From assembly GCA_964537685.1 (NCBI GenBank), contig CAZICM010000045.1, positions 7,982-71,981 of the forward strand: a stretch of DNA of 64,000 nucleotides, given 5' to 3'. Under the pieces are notes generated by a model. It saw only the letters and a program-made list of their open reading frames with translations, made no database searches and was not told the origin of the DNA. This DNA is from CAZICM01 sp964537685. Its GTDB lineage: Bacteria; Myxococcota_A; Polyangia; Polyangiales; Polyangiaceae. Numbering within the stretch: position 1 is the stretch's first letter; each line of letters starts with the position of its first letter. Positions 26,140 through 35,191 of the stretch are shown here, piece by piece. The position numbers and the translations under genes are program-made.

Positions 26140-26180
26140 AAGGCTTGTGTCGCAAATGCCGCTGCTTTAGGGATTTTGTT

Positions 26181-27665
26181 ATGGGCGCAGTGGAAGGCGG
26201 GCGGTTGTTCCAGACGACCAAGGGCTTGTGCGGGGCTTGTAAACGGCTGGTCGATGCGGAGGTGGTCTTCGAAGGCGGCTCGGTGTTTTTGGAAAAGCGC
26301 TGCCCAGAGCACGGACAAGAGCGGGTGATGATCGCTTCATCCGAGGCTTGGTATCGCGATGCGCTGAGCTTTGTCGCCCAGCCCGTTCCGCCCAGGGATG
26401 TAAAGAAAGGCGTAGAAAAAGGCTGCCCTTTCGATTGCGGCCCCTGCACGGCTCACACCCAGAAAGTCGTGATGCCCGTTGTGCCCATTACTTCAGCCTG
26501 CAATCTCGATTGCCCGATTTGCTACACGGTCAATAAAAACGAAGGCGCGCACTTTATGTCTGAGCAGGAGTTCGCGCGCATTCTCGAGAATTTAAAGAAG
26601 CAACACGACGAAATTGACATCATTAACTTCACGGGTGGCGAGCCGACGCTGCATCCGCTTTTGCCCGAGTTCTGCCAGATGGCGCGCGATGCCGGAATCG
26701 AAAGGCTGACGGTCTCGACCAATGGCCTGAAACTGCTCGATCCGGACTATGTGCAGAGGCTCGCGGCGGTGGATGCGACGATGGTGATTTCGCTGGATAC
26801 CTTTAAGCGCGAGGTCGATGAGGCGCTTTTGGGGGCGAATACCGTGAAGGCCAAGCTGTCGGTGCTGGATTTGCTCGAGCGCCACGATGTGACGACCACG
26901 ATTTTGCCGGCAGTGGCGGCGGGGCTTAACGATTCGGAAGTGGGCGATCTGTTGGATTTGGTGTTTTCCAAGCGGAATATCACTTCGCTGGAGCTGCACA
27001 CGCTTACGTTCACGGGGCAGGGGGGCGCGGGTTTTACGCGCTCTTCGAGGATCACCACGCCCGATTTGCACAAGCGCATCGAGGAGCACACCCAGGGGAA
27101 AATCACCTGGAAAGATTTTGTCCCATCGCCTCTCGCTCATCCTCACTGCTATTCGATTTGTTATGTGCTGATGCTGGATTCAGGCGGTTATGTGCCGTTT
27201 ACACGCATCATGCCGAGGGAAGATTTGTTCGGGCTGCTCCAGGATTCGCTGTATGTCGAGCCGAGGCAGAAGACCGAGGAAGTGCTTCGGGATGCGGTCG
27301 ACAGGCTGTGGTCTGAAGGCGATGAGAGCGATGAGAGCGAGGCCGTTTTAAGGACGCTGAAGCGGCTCATCGAAGCGATGTTTCCGAGCGACAAGACCTT
27401 GCCGGTGCGGGCGAGGCGAAGGCTGGGAGAGCAGGCGATTAAGGCGATTTATATCCATTCGCACATGGATGAAGAAAGCTTTGATACGTCGCGCATTGTG
27501 CAGTGTTCGATTGGGGTTCCCCTGGAGGATGGCGGGAATATTCCGACCTGCGCCTACAATGTTTTGTACCGGGAGCGCGATACCCGCTTTGCCGATGAAG
27601 CGGCGCTTGTGCGTATCGCGGACGGCAAGAAAAGGTCTTTGCCGATTGTGAGCGCGCGGGCATGA
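26181..27665 (+). CDS. Tes/MJ0619-type radical SAM protein
   Basis: 494 residues from the ATG at 26181 (AGGGA upstream; an in-frame TTG at 26145 is less likely). N-terminal zinc-ribbon-like CGACK...KRCPEHG, then GCPFDCGPC. The radical SAM triad is CNLDCPICY (Cys107/111/114) with TGGEPT at 151-156. Further on are HPHCYSICYVLML...DSGGYVPFTRIM and, near the end, HSHMDEESFD and IPTCAYNVLYRERD. These blocks match the large radical SAM group containing archaeal tetraether lipid synthase (Tes) and MJ0619, with bacterial relatives proposed to join lipid tails. The family is well supported; the reaction is inference. First gene of a coupled operon (stop overlaps next start by 4 bp). Confidence 0.8.
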   Translation: MGAVEGGRLFQTTKGLCGACKRLVDAEVVFEGGSVFLEKRCPEHGQERVMIASSEAWYRDALSFVAQPVPPRDVKKGVEKGCPFDCGPCTAHTQKVVMPVVPITSACNLDCPICYTVNKNEGAHFMSEQEFARILENLKKQHDEIDIINFTGGEPTLHPLLPEFCQMARDAGIERLTVSTNGLKLLDPDYVQRLAAVDATMVISLDTFKREVDEALLGANTVKAKLSVLDLLERHDVTTTILPAVAAGLNDSEVGDLLDLVFSKRNITSLELHTLTFTGQGGAGFTRSSRITTPDLHKRIEEHTQGKITWKDFVPSPLAHPHCYSICYVLMLDSGGYVPFTRIMPREDLFGLLQDSLYVEPRQKTEEVLRDAVDRLWSEGDESDESEAVLRTLKRLIEAMFPSDKTLPVRARRRLGEQAIKAIYIHSHMDEESFDTSRIVQCSIGVPLEDGGNIPTCAYNVLYRERDTRFADEAALVRIADGKKRSLPIVSARA

Positions 27666-28420
27666 ACGCAACGGCGGTTGAACCGCTGCTCGCTCAAAAA
27701 CGCGCGCTAATCACCGGAGGATCGCGGGGTTTGGGAAGGCGCATGGTGCTCTCGTTTGTAGAAGCGGGGGCGAAGGTAGCCTTTAGCTATGCGAAGAACG
27801 ACGAGGCAGCGGCCGAGGTAAAGGCGAGCGCAGAAGCCTTGGGAAGCGATGTTTTGGCCTACAAAGTCGATGTGCTCGATCGCAAGGCCAATGACGCGAT
27901 GGTGAAGGATATTGAAAAGGCTTGGGGAGGACTCGATGTGCTCGTCAACAATGCGGGCGTGTCTCAAAATCTGCCGCTCGCCTTGATTGAAGAAGAAGAT
28001 TTCGATCGGGTGATGGATGTGAATGTGAAGGGCGTGTTCTTGATGTCGAAGATCGCGCTCAAGGGCATGATTCGCCGTAAATCCGGGGTGATTTTAAATA
28101 TCGGATCGCTTGCGGGTGTGAGAATGCTGGAAGCGCCTTTGCATTACTGCGCGAGCAAGGCGGCCATTGTGGGGCTGACGCGGGCGATGGCGAAGGAAGT
28201 GGCGCGGCATGGAATCCGGGTGTTGTCGCTCGCGCCTGGCCTGTTGGATGAAGGCATGGGTCAAAATCTGCCCGATCACAGGCTTTCGGATTACTTAAAA
28301 CACTGTGCGCTGGGCCGTTTGGGAACGCTCGAGGAAGCGGCGCGGCTCGCGGCCTTTTTGGTGAGCGACAAGAACACCTATATGAGCGGCGAGACGGTGG
28401 TGCTCGACGGCGGGCTGTAG
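27662..28420 (+). CDS. Short-chain dehydrogenase/reductase (FabG-like)
   Basis: 252 residues, classical SDR: ITGGSRGLGRRM nucleotide-binding loop, VNNAGVSQ, catalytic SLAGV...YCASK (Ser, Tyr, Lys), and a NAD(P)-type end. ATG overlaps the radical SAM stop (ATGA at 27662-27665). The C-terminal block YLKHCALGRLGTLEEAARLAAFL...NTYMSG is shared with the SDR at 29719-30465, so the two are paralogues, probably acting on the same chain or successive intermediates. It would reduce a keto group or oxidise a hydroxyl group; substrate unknown. Confidence 0.85.
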   Translation: MNATAVEPLLAQKRALITGGSRGLGRRMVLSFVEAGAKVAFSYAKNDEAAAEVKASAEALGSDVLAYKVDVLDRKANDAMVKDIEKAWGGLDVLVNNAGVSQNLPLALIEEEDFDRVMDVNVKGVFLMSKIALKGMIRRKSGVILNIGSLAGVRMLEAPLHYCASKAAIVGLTRAMAKEVARHGIRVLSLAPGLLDEGMGQNLPDHRLSDYLKHCALGRLGTLEEAARLAAFLVSDKNTYMSGETVVLDGGL

Positions 28421-28426
28421 ATCGCC

Positions 28427-29722
28427 ATGGATGGTTTTAAGGCATATGCGCGCCATGTGAATCCGGCGCTCGGCCGCTTTTTAGAGCTGACGGGACGAAA
28501 TACCCGCTTTGTAAAGGCTCGCGGGGCCGTGCTCGAGGATGCTGATGGGCTTTGTTACGACGATTTTTTGGCGGGTTTTGGAAGCCTGAACTTTGGGCAC
28601 AATCCCGAGCGCATGAAGGCCAAGCTCGCGGCGCATATGGGCCGCGATGTTCCCAGTGTGTATCCCGAAAGCCTGAATCCTTTCGCCGGCGCGCTGGCCG
28701 GGCGGCTGTGCGCAATGTCTCAAGGCGCTTTTGAAACAGCCTTTCTGTGCAACAGCGGAACGGAAGCCGTGGAGGCTTCGCTAAAAACGGCGCTGTTGGC
28801 GGCGGGACGGCCTCGAGTGGCTTATCTGGAAGGCGGCTATCACGGAACGACACTGGGCTCGCTCGCCTGCATGGCCAAAGGCTTGTACCGCGATCCCTTT
28901 GAACAGGTGCTCACCCGCTTTGTGAGCGTGCCTTATGAAGATTTGCCAGCGCTGGAGCAGGTGCTCGCGCAAGGCGATATCGCGGCTTTTTTGCTCGAGC
29001 CTATGCAAATGGAAGCGGGCGCGCGGCTGGTTTCCGAAGGCTATATCCAAGGCGCATCGCGCATGTGCAAGGCGCATGGATCGCTGTTGCTGCTCGACGA
29101 AGTGCAGACGGGCATGGGGCGATCTGGAACGCTGTTTGCCTATCAAAGACTGGGTGTTGTGCCCGATATGCTGATGCTGGCCAAGTCGCTGGGGGCTGGT
29201 CTTGTACCGGTGGGCGCGGCGCTGATGGGCAAGGGTTTGTGGGAGAGCGCCTTTGGCGATTACTTGCGGAGCGAGATTCATAACTCGACGCTGGGAGGCG
29301 CGGCCTTGGCCTGCCAGACGGCGCAGAGCGTGCTGGATGAGCTTGAAGAACCGGGGTTTTTGGAAGGCGTGAGGCAAAAGGGCGATGCCCTCTTCGATGC
29401 CCTGCGCGAGCGGACCAAACATTCGGCCTTGGTCGTGCGCATCACGCATTTGGGTTTGCTCGGAGGTATTGAACTCGCCGGCGTTCAGCATCCCTGGCTC
29501 TCGTGGGAAGGCATGGGATTGCCCGAACTGAGCGCCTATCCAAGCGCCGGGCCGCTGATTGTGGAACGCCTATTCCGCAAGCGGATTCTCGCTCAGGTAT
29601 GCGGGCACAACTGGGCGGTTGTGCGGGTCGAGCCACCCTTGTGCGTAAGCGATGAAGCGTGTGATCGTTTCGTGGACGCCTTTGGAGAAGCCGTGGATTG
29701 GCTCGAGGAGAACGCTGTGTGA
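28427..29722 (+). CDS. Class III (PLP-dependent) aminotransferase
   Basis: 431 residues. PLP-binding features of fold-type I class III aminotransferases are present: LCNSGTEAVEASLKTAL, YHGTTLGSL, LLLDEVQTGMGR and the Lys region MLAKSLGAGLVPVGAALMG. It would move an amino group onto or off a ketone or aldehyde carbon. It starts 6 bp after the SDR stop and its own stop overlaps the second SDR start by 4 bp. It is not close enough to any named enzyme (GabT, ArgD, BioA) to say which substrate it uses. Confidence 0.85.
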   Translation: MDGFKAYARHVNPALGRFLELTGRNTRFVKARGAVLEDADGLCYDDFLAGFGSLNFGHNPERMKAKLAAHMGRDVPSVYPESLNPFAGALAGRLCAMSQGAFETAFLCNSGTEAVEASLKTALLAAGRPRVAYLEGGYHGTTLGSLACMAKGLYRDPFEQVLTRFVSVPYEDLPALEQVLAQGDIAAFLLEPMQMEAGARLVSEGYIQGASRMCKAHGSLLLLDEVQTGMGRSGTLFAYQRLGVVPDMLMLAKSLGAGLVPVGAALMGKGLWESAFGDYLRSEIHNSTLGGAALACQTAQSVLDELEEPGFLEGVRQKGDALFDALRERTKHSALVVRITHLGLLGGIELAGVQHPWLSWEGMGLPELSAYPSAGPLIVERLFRKRILAQVCGHNWAVVRVEPPLCVSDEACDRFVDAFGEAVDWLEENAV

Positions 29723-30465
29723 GCGACGACAAGACCAATTCAAAAAAGGTGATTGTGCTGGGCGGCTCGGGCATGCTGGGACGGCGCATTTGCGAGGCTT
29801 TGGGCAAGGCCGGCGCGAGCTTTGGCTTTACGTATTTCACGGGGCAGGGCGTGGCCGAAGACCTGCTCGCCCGTTTTCCCGGCAGTCATGCCCGGCGCGT
29901 CGATGTGAGGGATGTGCCGGCGCTCTTTCAAGCCTGCGATGAACTGTGCGGAGCGCTTTCAGGGGCCGATGCGCTCGTGCACGCGGTAGGTATTGGAACA
30001 GCCCGCGAGCCCGGCGGTTTCGACAAAATCGATGAAATTGATGTGGAAGGCTGGGACAGGCTGTGGGCGATCAATGTGAGAAGCGCATTTTTCGCGGTGC
30101 AGAGGCTTGTGCCGGCGCTTTCGGCATCCAAAGGCAATATCGTTTTTTTGGGCTCCATCGATGGACTCCGCTCGGTGCCCGCGCCCGTGCATTACGGAGG
30201 CTCAAAAGGAGCGCTCCGATCGATGGTGCTCGCGCTCTCTAAAGAGCTTGGAAGCAAGGGAATCAAGATCAACATGATCGCTCCCGGTGTCCTGGAAGGC
30301 GGACTTTCCCGCACCATGCCCGCCGATCTCCGCGCCGAATACATCAAGCATTGCGGAATGAAACGCATGGGGCGGCATGAAGAAGCGGCCTCGCTTGTGG
30401 CCTACCTCGCCCTTGAAAATACCTATATGAGCGGCCAGGCGCTGATCGCCGACGGAGCGCTTTAG
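29719..30465 (+). CDS. Short-chain dehydrogenase/reductase, paralogue of the operon's first SDR
   Basis: 248 residues from GTG at 29719, which overlaps the aminotransferase stop by 4 bp; an earlier start at 29698 would give a deeper overlap. VLGGSGMLGRRI loop, VHAVGIG, SIDGLRSVPAPVHYGGSKG (Ser, Tyr, Lys), and YIKHCGMKRMGRHEEAASLVAYLALENTYMSG end. The same C-terminal block occurs in the first SDR. Last gene of the radical SAM-SDR-aminotransferase-SDR set. Confidence 0.85.
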   Translation: MSDDKTNSKKVIVLGGSGMLGRRICEALGKAGASFGFTYFTGQGVAEDLLARFPGSHARRVDVRDVPALFQACDELCGALSGADALVHAVGIGTAREPGGFDKIDEIDVEGWDRLWAINVRSAFFAVQRLVPALSASKGNIVFLGSIDGLRSVPAPVHYGGSKGALRSMVLALSKELGSKGIKINMIAPGVLEGGLSRTMPADLRAEYIKHCGMKRMGRHEEAASLVAYLALENTYMSGQALIADGAL

Positions 30466-30488
30466 AACATCTTTTACGGCGGAAAAAA

Positions 30489-30506
30489 GCGCGCTAAGGT
30501 GCGCGC
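30489..30506 (+). promoter_or_regulatory. Hairpin presenting the Shine-Dalgarno-like AAGG in its loop
   Basis: GCGCGC (30489-30494) pairs with GCGCGC (30501-30506) around the loop TAAGGT. The AAGG in the loop is the only ribosome-binding-like sequence before the ATG at 30510. It may tune translation of the next gene, or it could simply be the end of the preceding operon's transcript. Confidence 0.4.
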
Positions 30507-30509
30507 CCT

Positions 30510-31013
30510 ATGGCGACGACGAAATCACTGCTTCCCGATTGTGGCCTTTACCGAACGACCAAGCCTTTGCCGGGCAATGAAGGCCAAGTGCCCGCCGGCG
30601 TTCTTGTGTATTTTCACAATCACTCCGACAGCGGGCTTCCCGTGGTGATCGTTCCCGATCACAACATTCACAACCGCTGGCATTTCCACGGGCCGCCGAT
30701 TGAGTTCCGCGGCCTTTCCTGGGCGAATACGCTTCAAAAAGTGCCGCCCGAGGGATTCTTCGTCCTGAAGAAGGAAATCTCCTTCGAAGGCGGATCGTGG
30801 CCCCGCAATGCGCTTGTGCAGCTTGGCTATACGCGCAATGCCGAACCCATCCTCTTTTTGGCGCGCGTCCGCTCGAACTTGAATGAAAACGATCTCTGGT
30901 TCTCGGACAAAGGCTTGAAGATCAAGCCTGATCAGCTCTCGTTGCTGGACCAGGTCAGCGTGTACAACGAGCCCGCCGACGAATCGGCTCACCCGGCTTC
31001 GCACACCCACTGA
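30510..31013 (+). CDS. Hypothetical protein (167 aa)
   Basis: 167 residues, no signal or membrane segment, His-rich and beta-like (VLVYFHNHSDSGLPVVIVPDHN and IHNRWHFHG). Not recognised. The middle HNRWHFHGPP could bind a metal, but no known motif fits. It follows the SDR operon by 44 bp and precedes another unknown gene by 42 bp, with no terminator obvious between them. Confidence 0.6.
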   Translation: MATTKSLLPDCGLYRTTKPLPGNEGQVPAGVLVYFHNHSDSGLPVVIVPDHNIHNRWHFHGPPIEFRGLSWANTLQKVPPEGFFVLKKEISFEGGSWPRNALVQLGYTRNAEPILFLARVRSNLNENDLWFSDKGLKIKPDQLSLLDQVSVYNEPADESAHPASHTH

Positions 31014-31055
31014 GACAAGCCCTGCCTGTCTCTTGATCCGCGGCAAAGGCACGCT

Positions 31056-31481
31056 ATGCCGACTCCCGCAGAAATAAAAAAATCCCTGGTTCAAGCCGGG
31101 TTTCTTGTCTACATGACGCGCGGCGATGTCGTGCACCTGGCTGAGCATGTGCGCGAAAATCTGCTGATGGACGCGGGGATCTATGCGCGCGCCTCCGAAT
31201 TCGCCGCCGGCTTTATCGTGAAAGCCCAAAAGAACGATTTCGCCAAAGAAAGCGAACAAGACCTGTGGGAACGGCTGCGGCGCCTCGCCCAGCCGGCGCT
31301 TTCACAAGGTTTTCGCGAAGTCAAAACCAATGTGCGCGACGTTCGCGATCCAGGAAACGCGGAGCATATACTCGATCGGGTATATGAAATATTCTTTGAA
31401 AAAACGGCCGACTCTCAAGAGAGCCTAATTGAAGAGCTCCGCTTTGCATTTTCCCTCACTAGAACAGCCGAATCCGAATAG
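31056..31481 (+). CDS. Hypothetical helical protein (141 aa)
   Basis: 141 residues, predicted mostly helical, no signal or membrane helix. No recognised family or motif. Its stop is 10 bp before the preferred helicase start at 31492, and a longer helicase start at 31429 would overlap it by about 50 bp, so it is probably co-transcribed with the helicase. Confidence 0.5.
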   Translation: MPTPAEIKKSLVQAGFLVYMTRGDVVHLAEHVRENLLMDAGIYARASEFAAGFIVKAQKNDFAKESEQDLWERLRRLAQPALSQGFREVKTNVRDVRDPGNAEHILDRVYEIFFEKTADSQESLIEELRFAFSLTRTAESE

Positions 31482-31491
31482 ACCTCATTCC

Positions 31492-33516
31492 GTGCGCGCC
31501 CTACTCGGCCCCGAAGGCCCGCTGGCCCGCGCCTACCCCGGCTATGAAGAACGCACGGGCCAGCTCGCCATGGCCGATGCCGTCGAACGGGCTCTCGCCG
31601 AAGACCAGGTTCTTCTCTGCGAAGCGGGCACCGGCACTGGCAAGACCCTCGCCTATCTCGTGCCCGCCATCTTGAGCGGCAAAACCATTGTCATCTCCAC
31701 CGCCACCAAAGCGCTTGAAGACCAGATCTTCACCAAAGATCTGCCCCTCATCGAACGCACCCTTCGCATCAGCGCGCCGTCCGTGCTCGTAAAAGGCTTA
31801 AGCAACTACCTCTGCCTGCGCCGCTACAACGAACTCCGCAAATCGCCGTCCGCCGCGCTTCCCCGCGGCAGCAGAAGCTCGCTTCCCATCCTCGAGCGCT
31901 GGGCTTCCGAAACCGAAACCGGCGATGTCGCCGAGCTCAGCCAAATGAGCGAATCCGACCCCTTATGGGTCATGGTCAACTCGGGAAGCGAAACCCGCGT
32001 CGGATCGGCCTGCACTTATTTCGACCGATGTTTTGTCACGCGCATGAAGCGCGACATGGAAAAAGCCCGCCTTCTTATCGTCAACCACCATCTCTTCTTT
32101 GCCGACCTCGCCGTGAAGCGAAATGCCCTTGCGCGAGGCTTTTCAGGAGCGGGTGTCCTGCCTCCCTACGACGCGGTCATTTTCGACGAAGCCCATCAGC
32201 TTGAAGACATCGCGACCGACTTCTTTGGAACCCGAATTTCCCGGGCGCGCGTGAACACCATGCTCCGCGACAGCGATCAGGCTTTTGTGTCCGGCGGCCT
32301 TATCGATCCCATCTTTGGAGGAGGAGCGGCCAGCGTGCTCGTCGGCTCTGTCCGAAGCGCTTCTGAAGCGATGTTCGATCGCATCGCCCGCCTTGTAAAA
32401 AACGCCGAAGGAAGAACGCCGATTTCCGAAGCCGACGCCTTTTCGGGAGAGGTCTTGGAGGGCTATCACGCATTCGACAGCGCCCTCGAAGCTCTAGAAC
32501 ACTACGCCCGGGAAAACAGCCGCAGCGAAGCCATTGACATGGTTGCAAAGCGTGCCGGCCTACTGCGCGAAGAAACAGCGCGCATTGTCGATCCGGCCAT
32601 CAATCAAGTGAAATGGGTCGAGGCCCGCGACAGCAATGTCTCCATGGGCGCATCCCCGGTGGACGTGGGCAGAATGTTCCGCGCCGAAGTCTTTGAACAA
32701 ACGACCGCCTGCATCCTGACCAGCGCCACGCTGACAACCAGCGAAAAATCGCCGCAGGACGAAGGTAAAAGCCCCTTTCAGTTCTTAAAGTCGCGCTTAG
32801 GTCTCAGCGGCGAACTCGCCTTTCACGTTAAAGAACTCAGCGTCGCCTCGCCCTTTGATTACAGCCGCGCCGCGATGCTCTACACCCCCCGCGACTTACC
32901 CGAGGCAAGCGATCCAGGCTTCGCCAAAGCCGCGGGTGAACGCAGCGCCGAACTCATTGAAATCACGGGAGGCGGAGCATTTGTCCTCTGCACATCCCTG
33001 CGGGGCATGAAGGCATTGGCCGACATTCTCAAACGCCGCGTCAAGGTGCCCTTTATGGTTCAGGGCGAGGCTCCCAAATACGCCCTCCTCGAGCGGTTCC
33101 GCGCCTCCGAGCATGCTGTTCTCGTTGCGACGATGAGCTTCTGGGAAGGCGTTGATGTGCCCGGCTCCGCCCTCCGGCTGGTCATCATCGAAAAACTCCC
33201 CTTTGCCGTACCCACCGATCCGATCGTGGCCGCCCGGTGTCTCGCCATCGAAAAAGAAGGCGGCAATCCCTTCGTGGAATACAGCGTGCCCCAGGCCGCA
33301 ATCACCTTAAAACAAGGCTTTGGACGCTTAATTCGCACCCGTACCGATCACGGCATTGTCGCCATATTGGACAAGCGCATTCAAACCCGCGGCTATGGCC
33401 GGGGACTCATCGCCGCGCTTCCCCGCACGCAGCGCAGCGACAGCATCGAAGATGTTCGAGCCTTCTTTCAAAGCATAAAAAATACGCAATCCCCTCTGTC
33501 CGGCGCTTGTCCCTGA
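31492..33516 (+). CDS. DinG/YoaA-type superfamily 2 ATP-dependent DNA helicase
   Basis: 675 residues from the GTG at 31492, which avoids overlap with the preceding gene. Walker A AGTGTGKT (residues 45-52), DEAH at about 32186, LVVATMSFWEGVDVPG and QGFGRLIRT (motif VI) identify an XPD/DinG-type helicase. The iron-sulfur region looks incomplete. YLCLRRY, then SACTYFDRC, supplies three cysteines, and the position of the missing ligand in E. coli YoaA is Arg here (codon 31996-31998). There is no exonuclease domain. It probably unwinds DNA during repair. Confidence 0.85.
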   Translation: MRALLGPEGPLARAYPGYEERTGQLAMADAVERALAEDQVLLCEAGTGTGKTLAYLVPAILSGKTIVISTATKALEDQIFTKDLPLIERTLRISAPSVLVKGLSNYLCLRRYNELRKSPSAALPRGSRSSLPILERWASETETGDVAELSQMSESDPLWVMVNSGSETRVGSACTYFDRCFVTRMKRDMEKARLLIVNHHLFFADLAVKRNALARGFSGAGVLPPYDAVIFDEAHQLEDIATDFFGTRISRARVNTMLRDSDQAFVSGGLIDPIFGGGAASVLVGSVRSASEAMFDRIARLVKNAEGRTPISEADAFSGEVLEGYHAFDSALEALEHYARENSRSEAIDMVAKRAGLLREETARIVDPAINQVKWVEARDSNVSMGASPVDVGRMFRAEVFEQTTACILTSATLTTSEKSPQDEGKSPFQFLKSRLGLSGELAFHVKELSVASPFDYSRAAMLYTPRDLPEASDPGFAKAAGERSAELIEITGGGAFVLCTSLRGMKALADILKRRVKVPFMVQGEAPKYALLERFRASEHAVLVATMSFWEGVDVPGSALRLVIIEKLPFAVPTDPIVAARCLAIEKEGGNPFVEYSVPQAAITLKQGFGRLIRTRTDHGIVAILDKRIQTRGYGRGLIAALPRTQRSDSIEDVRAFFQSIKNTQSPLSGACP

Positions 33517-33528
33517 TACCCTCGCCGC

Positions 33529-34461
33529 ATGAAATCGATGTTCAGTGGAGCGTTTAAATCGCGGGGCGCGGCCCTTCTTGGATGTGCCGCAAGCATCTAC
33601 GTTCTCGGCGGCTGCGGAGGCGAATCCCAAGGCTCGGGCGCAGGCGGTGCGGGTCAAGGCGGTGCGGGCCAAGGCGGCCAAATCGCTCAGGGAGGCGCGG
33701 GCCAAGGCGGAATGGGTCAAGGCGGCGCTGGTCAAGGCGGCGCTCCAGCGATCTACCAGCCCAAACCTCTCACCTCTTGGCAATGGCAATTATCCGCCCA
33801 GCCTATCGACACCTCGATCGATGTTGAAATGTATGATATCGATTTGTTCCTCACCACCGACGCCGAATTTAAAAAACTCCATCAGGATGGCCGTAAAATC
33901 ATTTGTTATTTCAGCGCCGGCAGCTTTGAAAAAGACCGCCCTGATTCGGCCCAATTTCCCGAAAACGTAAAAGGCAGCGTGCTCGACGGCTGGCCCGATG
34001 AACGCTGGATCGATATTCGATCGCCCGTTGTCCGCGATATCATGAAAGCCCGTCTCGATTTAGCCAAAATGAAAGGCTGCGACGGCGTTGAACCCGATAA
34101 TGTCGACGGATATTCAAATAACAACGGATTGGGACTCAATGCAAACGATCAGCTTGAATTCAATCAATTTATTGCCGCCGAGGCTCATGCGCGCGGTTTA
34201 TCCGTTGGATTGAAAAACGATTTAGAACAACTCAATGAGCTGGCCCCTCATTTTGATTGGGCCCTCAACGAAGAATGTTACACCTACCAAGAATGCGATC
34301 TATATGCGGCGCCCTTTATTTCCGCGGGCAAAGCCGTCTTTCACGCCGAATATGCCGATGCCACGGCTCTTTCCGAAGTGTGCGGCGTAACCGTTCCCCT
34401 ACAGCTCAGCACCCTGATTAAAAACCTCGATTTAGACGCCTATCGGCTACCCTGCCCCTAA
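33529..34461 (+). CDS. Lipoprotein, glycoside hydrolase family 114-like (endo-alpha-1,4-polygalactosaminidase)
   Basis: 310 residues. A signal with lipobox YVLGGCGG is followed by a GQGG-repeat linker of about 40 residues, a hallmark of surface lipoproteins in this kind of genome. The domain has WQWQLSAQPIDTSIDVEMYDIDLF, KIICYFSAGSFEKDRPD, GCDGVEPDNVDGY and FDWALNEECYTYQEC, the GH114/TM1410 barrel signature with acidic residues in the expected strands. The predicted target is a galactosaminyl polymer, perhaps in exopolysaccharide turnover. Confidence 0.8.
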   Translation: MKSMFSGAFKSRGAALLGCAASIYVLGGCGGESQGSGAGGAGQGGAGQGGQIAQGGAGQGGMGQGGAGQGGAPAIYQPKPLTSWQWQLSAQPIDTSIDVEMYDIDLFLTTDAEFKKLHQDGRKIICYFSAGSFEKDRPDSAQFPENVKGSVLDGWPDERWIDIRSPVVRDIMKARLDLAKMKGCDGVEPDNVDGYSNNNGLGLNANDQLEFNQFIAAEAHARGLSVGLKNDLEQLNELAPHFDWALNEECYTYQECDLYAAPFISAGKAVFHAEYADATALSEVCGVTVPLQLSTLIKNLDLDAYRLPCP

Positions 34462-34533
34462 TCGGCTGCGTCAACATGACGCATAGCCAACGCTCCCGAT
34501 CGTGCGTATGAGCATCGAAAAACGAGGTTTTTT

Positions 34534-35190
34534 ATGCTCAGAAGAACGCTTTTGCTCATTCCCCTATGCACCGTGGCCATTTACGCCTGCGATGACCACC
34601 ATGACGAAGAAGTAACCCTTCCCGCGGGTTACGACGATGTTCTCATTGTAGGCAGCGCCACCGACGAAGCTCTGGCCGCCTTTGCCGGCGCTTTAGAACA
34701 AGGTACGCCCACGGCCGATCCCGCCCACGGCGCTGTCATCGACGCGCCTGTACCCGATGCCATGCTGCCCAAGGCCACCCCAGCCACCTTTTCATGGCAT
34801 TTCGGTGCAACTACCATGAAATTTAATCATAATTCAAACGAATTTAAATATTTCCCCAGCCCCGCTCTCGCGAATAGAAATAATAAATCCGAATGGCTAT
34901 ACCCACTCAAAGAATTGATTGGACCGATGCGCAATGCCCAGGCGCATGGCACTCCCTTCACCGGAACCGCTTCTTTTCTCGTCTTTGCAACGCCTGACAA
35001 CCCCGCGCTGCTCAGGATCATCACCAGCGAAACCAGCTTCACGCCCGATAACAGCGCATGGACAAAACTCGGCGGAGCTGGGAAAGCTATTACGCTCACC
35101 ATCAACTCCGCCGAATTTGAAAACAATCGTATTGTACAGGGAGGCGGCCCCTTTGCCGGGGGCTCCGTTCAATTCACGATTGTGCCCTAA
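34534..35190 (+). CDS. Lipoprotein of unknown function
   Basis: 218 residues with an N-terminal signal and lipobox (PLCTVAIYACDDHHDE). The body looks beta-rich (TFSWHFGATTMKFNHNSNEFKYF, ITLTINSAEFENNRIVQGGGP). Family not recognised. The stop is 1 bp from the convergent cytochrome-like gene. Confidence 0.55.
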   Translation: MLRRTLLLIPLCTVAIYACDDHHDEEVTLPAGYDDVLIVGSATDEALAAFAGALEQGTPTADPAHGAVIDAPVPDAMLPKATPATFSWHFGATTMKFNHNSNEFKYFPSPALANRNNKSEWLYPLKELIGPMRNAQAHGTPFTGTASFLVFATPDNPALLRIITSETSFTPDNSAWTKLGGAGKAITLTINSAEFENNRIVQGGGPFAGGSVQFTIVP

Positions 35191-35191
35191 A

